Of a stretch of 64,000 bases of DNA, positions 60,908-64,000 are shown in pieces (within the stretch, counting starts at the first letter, position 1; each line of letters starts with the position of its first letter). The translations under genes were made by a program, and so were the position numbers. The DNA is taken from positions 52,114 through 116,113 of the forward strand of contig DATENM010000085.1 in the NCBI GenBank assembly GCA_035275065.1, read 5' to 3'. This stretch comes from Blastocatellia bacterium. Lineage in GTDB: Bacteria; Acidobacteriota; Blastocatellia; UBA7656. Below the pieces are notes generated by a model that was given only the letters and a program-made list of their open reading frames with translations, made no database searches and had not been told where the DNA came from.

Positions 60908-62806
60908 TTATGCGACGACGCCGCGCGTCACTTTCAGGAAGATGTCTTCGAGGTCGGCTTCGGTGCGTCTGAAGCCGAGGACGCGAACGCCGCGATTAAT
61001 CAAGTATTCGAGCAGCTCGTCCACCTCATCGGGCTGGCCGGTATATTCGGCATGAATGGTGCGCCCGTCGCAGGTCGTGCGCGTGACCTCGGGCCGTTCG
61101 GCCAGCACGTCGAGCGCGATTGCGGCGTCGCCTTTCACAGTAATTTCGATCATGACATTGCCGGCGAGCTTGGCCGTGATGTCTTCGATGCGCCCGGCGG
61201 CCAGCACCTGACCGGCTTCGATGATGCCAATCGAAGTGCAAAAGTCCGCAAGCTCTGTGAGGATGTGCGAGCTGACGAGCACGGTCTTCCCCATGCGGCA
61301 TAGCTCGCGAATCAGCTCGCGGATTTCGATGCGCGCGTGCGGATCGAGTCCCGACGCCGGCTCGTCGAGCAACAACACCGCCGGGTCATGCAGCAAGGTC
61401 TTGGCTAAACAGAGCCGCTGTTTCATGCCGCGCGACAGGCTCATCACCTGTGCGTTGCGCTTGATGGTGAGGTCGGTCAGCTCTAGCACGTCGTCAATCG
61501 CCCGCTTACGCTGCGCCGGGTTCAGGTGATAGAGCGCCGCGAAGTAGTCGAGATATTCCCACGCCAGCAGGTCTTCGTAGACGCCGAAGCTGTCGGGCAT
61601 ATAACCAATAATGCGCCGCACGTCATAAGGCTGGGTGACGACGTCAAAGCCGCCGACGGTCAGCCGCCCTTCCGAGGGCAGCATCAAGGTGGCGAGCATC
61701 TTGATGGTCGTCGTCTTGCCCGCGCCGTTCGCGCCGAGCAGCCCGTACACCTCGCCATAGCGAACCTCGAGGTCGATGCCCTTCACCGCCTCGAACGCGC
61801 CGAACCGCTTGCGCAGCCCGCGGGCGCCGATGGCCACCGTGTCGCCGTCGCGCACGGGCTCGCGGCGGTCGGGAAACGGCGGCACGCGCGTCTCGCCCTG
61901 CAGCCCGCGCAGCATGGCGACGAACGTGTTCTCGAGCGTCGGCGGCGCCGCGCGCACGCTGGTCACGTCACCGTCGAGCGCCTCGCGGACGACGCGCTCG
62001 CCGGCGCTGGCCTCGCGCACGAGCACGTCGAGGCGGTCGCCGAAGCGCTGCACGTCGGCGATCCCGTCATGGCCGCCGAGCGTCGTCTCCGCGCGCCGTA
62101 GATCGCGCGCGTGCACCTCGAGGCGCTCGAGCCCGAGACCGCGGCGCAGCTCGGCCGGCGTGCCCGTCCGGTGCAGGCGTCCGTCGTGCATCAGCGCCAC
62201 CCGATGACAGCGCTCCGCCTCGTCGAGGTACGGCGTCGCGAGCAGGATCGTCATGCCGTGGCTCGACAGCTGGGCGAGCGCATCCCAGAACTCCCGTCGC
62301 GACACCGGGTCGACGCCGGTGGTGGGCTCGTCGAGCAGGAGGATCCGCGGCTCGGCCACCAGCGCGCACGCGAGCGCGAGCTTCTGCTTCATGCCTCCGC
62401 TGAGTCGCCCCGCGAGACGGTCGAGAAAGCGCTCCATCCCGAACATGGCCAGGTAGCGCAGGCCGCGCGCCTCGATGTCGGCCACCGGCACGCGTCGCAG
62501 GTCGCCGACGTAGCGGAGGTTCTCGGCGACGCTGAGGTCCTGGTAGAGGGTGAACGTCTGCGTGAGGTAGCCGACGTACGAGCGCGCCTGACGCGCGGGC
62601 GCGCCGAGCAGCTCGGCGTCGCCGGACGTCGCCTCCATCACGCCGCCGAGGATCTGGAAGGTCGACGTCTTGCCGGCGCCGTCGGGTCCGATGAGGCCGA
62701 AGATCTCGCCCGTCCGGACGTCGAGGTCGATGCCGCGCACGGCCTCCACCGCGCCGTAGCGCTTGGTCAGCGCACGCGTGCGGATGGCGACGCCGGCCTC
62801 GCTCAC
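60908..62806 (-). CDS. ABC transporter ATP-binding protein with two ATPase domains (probable chimera)
   Basis: 632 residues. The first ATPase domain (about 8-215) has Walker A GPDGAGKTS at 40-48 and signature LSGGMKQ. A DUF4162-like region follows, then a second domain with Walker A GANGAGKTT near residue 357, signature SLSRGMKQR, LLLDEPASGLDP and a C-terminal domain. The tandem layout resembles YbhF. However, base composition changes from about 56% to about 77% G+C (hand count of sample lines) near the second Walker A. Only the 3' third (60908 to about 61700) looks native and would match the permease at 59956. The GTG start overlaps the HlyD stop (GTGA). A natural fusion or an assembly artefact are both possible. 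Confidence 0.75.
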   Translation of the reverse strand: MSEAGVAIRTRALTKRYGAVEAVRGIDLDVRTGEIFGLIGPDGAGKTSTFQILGGVMEATSGDAELLGAPARQARSYVGYLTQTFTLYQDLSVAENLRYVGDLRRVPVADIEARGLRYLAMFGMERFLDRLAGRLSGGMKQKLALACALVAEPRILLLDEPTTGVDPVSRREFWDALAQLSSHGMTILLATPYLDEAERCHRVALMHDGRLHRTGTPAELRRGLGLERLEVHARDLRRAETTLGGHDGIADVQRFGDRLDVLVREASAGERVVREALDGDVTSVRAAPPTLENTFVAMLRGLQGETRVPPFPDRREPVRDGDTVAIGARGLRKRFGAFEAVKGIDLEVRYGEVYGLLGANGAGKTTTIKMLATLMLPSEGRLTVGGFDVVTQPYDVRRIIGYMPDSFGVYEDLLAWEYLDYFAALYHLNPAQRKRAIDDVLELTDLTIKRNAQVMSLSRGMKQRLCLAKTLLHDPAVLLLDEPASGLDPHARIEIRELIRELCRMGKTVLVSSHILTELADFCTSIGIIEAGQVLAAGRIEDITAKLAGNVMIEITVKGDAAIALDVLAERPEVTRTTCDGRTIHAEYTGQPDEVDELLEYLINRGVRVLGFRRTEADLEDIFLKVTRGVVA

Positions 62807-63996
62807 CGGCGCGCCTGACGCGCGGGCCACTGCTCGCCGTCGACGAGGATCTCGCCGTCGGCCGGCATGCCCGGCTTCGCGAAGCCGACGGCGCCGCGCA
62901 GCTGCAGCTTCACGCCGACGACCTGCTTGACGCGGTCTTCGCGGAAGTAGGTGTTCTCCGGCGTGAACGAGGCTTGCGGGTCGATGCGCATGACATGGGC
63001 ATCGATCGGCGTCGCCGGCGCGGAGTCCAGGTAGACGCGCGCCGGCTGGCCGATGCGCACGCGTCCGATCTGGCCCTCGGGGACGAACGCGCGCAGGTAC
63101 ACCTGGCCGAGGTTCACGAGCGTGATGACGGGCGTGCCCGCCATGACCACCTCCCCGGGCTCCGCGGTGCGCGTGGCGACGGTGCCGTCGAAGGGCGCGA
63201 TGATCTGGAGGTCCTTGCGGTTGGCGCGCGCCTCCTCGAGCTGCGCGCGCGCACGCTCGGCCTCGGCCTGCGCCGCCGCGATGTCGGCCTGCGCCTGGAG
63301 GATCTGGCCCTGCACGGCGGCGACCTGCGAGGAGCGGATGGCCGGATTGGACAGCATCGCCCTGGCTGCCGTGAGCCCGCCCCGCGCCGCTTCCACCTGG
63401 CGGCGCTGCGCGGCCACGACCGCGGCCTGCGCCTCCTCGGCGTTCTGCGCGCGGCGCGCCTCCTGCTCGGCCACCAGCTCGCGCTGGAACAGCCGCGTTG
63501 CCGCCTCGCGATCCCACTTGGCCTGCGCGTACGACGCCTCCGCCTGCGCGAGCTGCGCCTCGGCGGCGGCCAGGCGCCCTTCCGCCTCGTTCACGCGCCC
63601 CTCGGCATCGGCGCGCGACTGATCGACGCCGATGCGACTCTGTCGCAGCTGCTCGTTCAGCACGTCGATCTGGTGCTGCGCCAGCCGCACCCGCGCCTCG
63701 GCCTGGCGCACCGCGGCCATCGCCTGCTGCTCGCGGGCGCGGATCTGCTCGTCGTCGAGGACGGCGATGACCTGACCGGCGGTGACACGATCGCCCTCGC
63801 GCACGGCGATCTCGCGGATCCGGCCCGACGTCTTCGCGGCCACCGCGGAGTCGTCGCCCTCGATGCGGCCGCTCACCACGAGGACGCCCGGCGGCACGGC
63901 CGGCCGCGCGAGCACGAAGCGCCACAGCGCAACGCCGGCGGCGACGACGAGCGCCAGCACGACGACTCCGGCCACGCGCCGGCGCCGCACGCTCAT
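62803..63996 (-). CDS. HlyD-family membrane fusion protein (YbhG-like)
   Basis: 397 residues. An N-terminal helix (about 8-27) anchors it. It is followed by the biotinyl-lipoyl half-domain (SGRIEGDDSAVAAKTSGRIREIAVREGDRVTAGQVIAVLDDEQ), a long coiled coil (about 80-240, Ala/Gln/Arg-rich) and the second half-domain with LQIIAPFDGTVATRTAEPGEVVMAG and a barrel (AFVPEGQIGRVRIGQPARVYLDSAP). It links an inner-membrane ABC exporter with an outer-membrane channel. The 4-base overlap with the ATPase fits a ybhGFSR-type export operon. Codon and base use are much more GC-rich than in the rest of the window, so it is probably not native. It is complete in the window. Confidence 0.9.
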   Translation of the reverse strand: MSVRRRRVAGVVVLALVVAAGVALWRFVLARPAVPPGVLVVSGRIEGDDSAVAAKTSGRIREIAVREGDRVTAGQVIAVLDDEQIRAREQQAMAAVRQAEARVRLAQHQIDVLNEQLRQSRIGVDQSRADAEGRVNEAEGRLAAAEAQLAQAEASYAQAKWDREAATRLFQRELVAEQEARRAQNAEEAQAAVVAAQRRQVEAARGGLTAARAMLSNPAIRSSQVAAVQGQILQAQADIAAAQAEAERARAQLEEARANRKDLQIIAPFDGTVATRTAEPGEVVMAGTPVITLVNLGQVYLRAFVPEGQIGRVRIGQPARVYLDSAPATPIDAHVMRIDPQASFTPENTYFREDRVKQVVGVKLQLRGAVGFAKPGMPADGEILVDGEQWPARQARR

Positions 63997-64000
63997 GCGC

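Noticed and set aside
62807..63925. Upstream extension of the ABC ATPase reading frame through the HlyD gene
   Set aside because: The extra residues are an Arg/Gly/Ala-rich out-of-frame reading of hlyD; the GTG at 62806, overlapping the HlyD stop, gives the normal ATPase start.

Overview
The window looks like a stretch of Acidobacteriota chromosome, most likely a soil or metagenome-derived member of the Blastocatellia (inference). The main evidence is a PadR regulator paired with an 879-residue duplicated orphan permease (both families are named for Acidobacteria). Bacillithiol genes, an ETF/ETF-QO operon, CarD and many conserved secreted proteins of unknown function fit the same picture. No rRNA, tRNA, IS element, phage gene or CRISPR array was seen. 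About 57 protein genes are supported.

Layout. 1-5.5 kb: a Ser/Thr kinase cut by the window edge, a DUF5666-like secreted protein, and an ECF sigma/anti-sigma/secreted-protein operon. 5.6-9 kb: a beta-lactamase-like serine hydrolase and a long-chain acyl-CoA ligase. 9-17.8 kb: the PadR/ADOP permease pair, divergent from an AttEFGH-like operon (ATPase, FtsX permease, lipocalin-like AttH) with a fatty acid hydroxylase. 18-22 kb: TonB-TPR protein, murB, and bshB1-bshA for bacillithiol. 22.3-23.6 kb: a broken NB-ARC/TPR gene. 23.6-28.4 kb: a fatty acid operon (yceD-rpmF-plsX-fabD-acpP-fabF) behind a consensus promoter. 28.5-34 kb: etfB-etfA-ETF-QO-nadB and a small unknown. 34-39 kb: CarD, HtrA, AI-2E-type permease and ParA. 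39-47 kb: a long minus-strand run (FHA-protease, class V aminotransferase, VOC protein, ppk1, thpR, mogA, hslO, thioredoxin-like). 47-52 kb: tlyA, a lipoprotein peptidase, SUMF1-like, YwbE and secreted unknowns. 53-61 kb: a MoxR/DUF58 cluster with an inserted amidase-like gene, DinB, a large DUF4175-like membrane protein and an ABC-2 permease. 61-64 kb: an ABC ATPase whose 5' two thirds, together with the following HlyD gene, have a very different base composition.

Two things stand out. First, more than a dozen intergenic inverted repeats share one design: each arm is a tandem run of a seven-base unit (GTGACAA, GTCAGGA, ATTGCGG, GGAAGCA, ATTTTGG, AGTAAAA and others), and the other arm is its reverse complement. 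The unit sequence differs from element to element, but the period of 7 stays the same. They sit between genes, including inside the fab, etf and bsh operons, and in places run into coding sequence. I regard this as the best candidate for an undescribed system. Second, the ABC ATPase at 60.9-62.8 kb appears to be a chimera joined near a conserved Walker A region. Recombination or a metagenome assembly error could each explain it.
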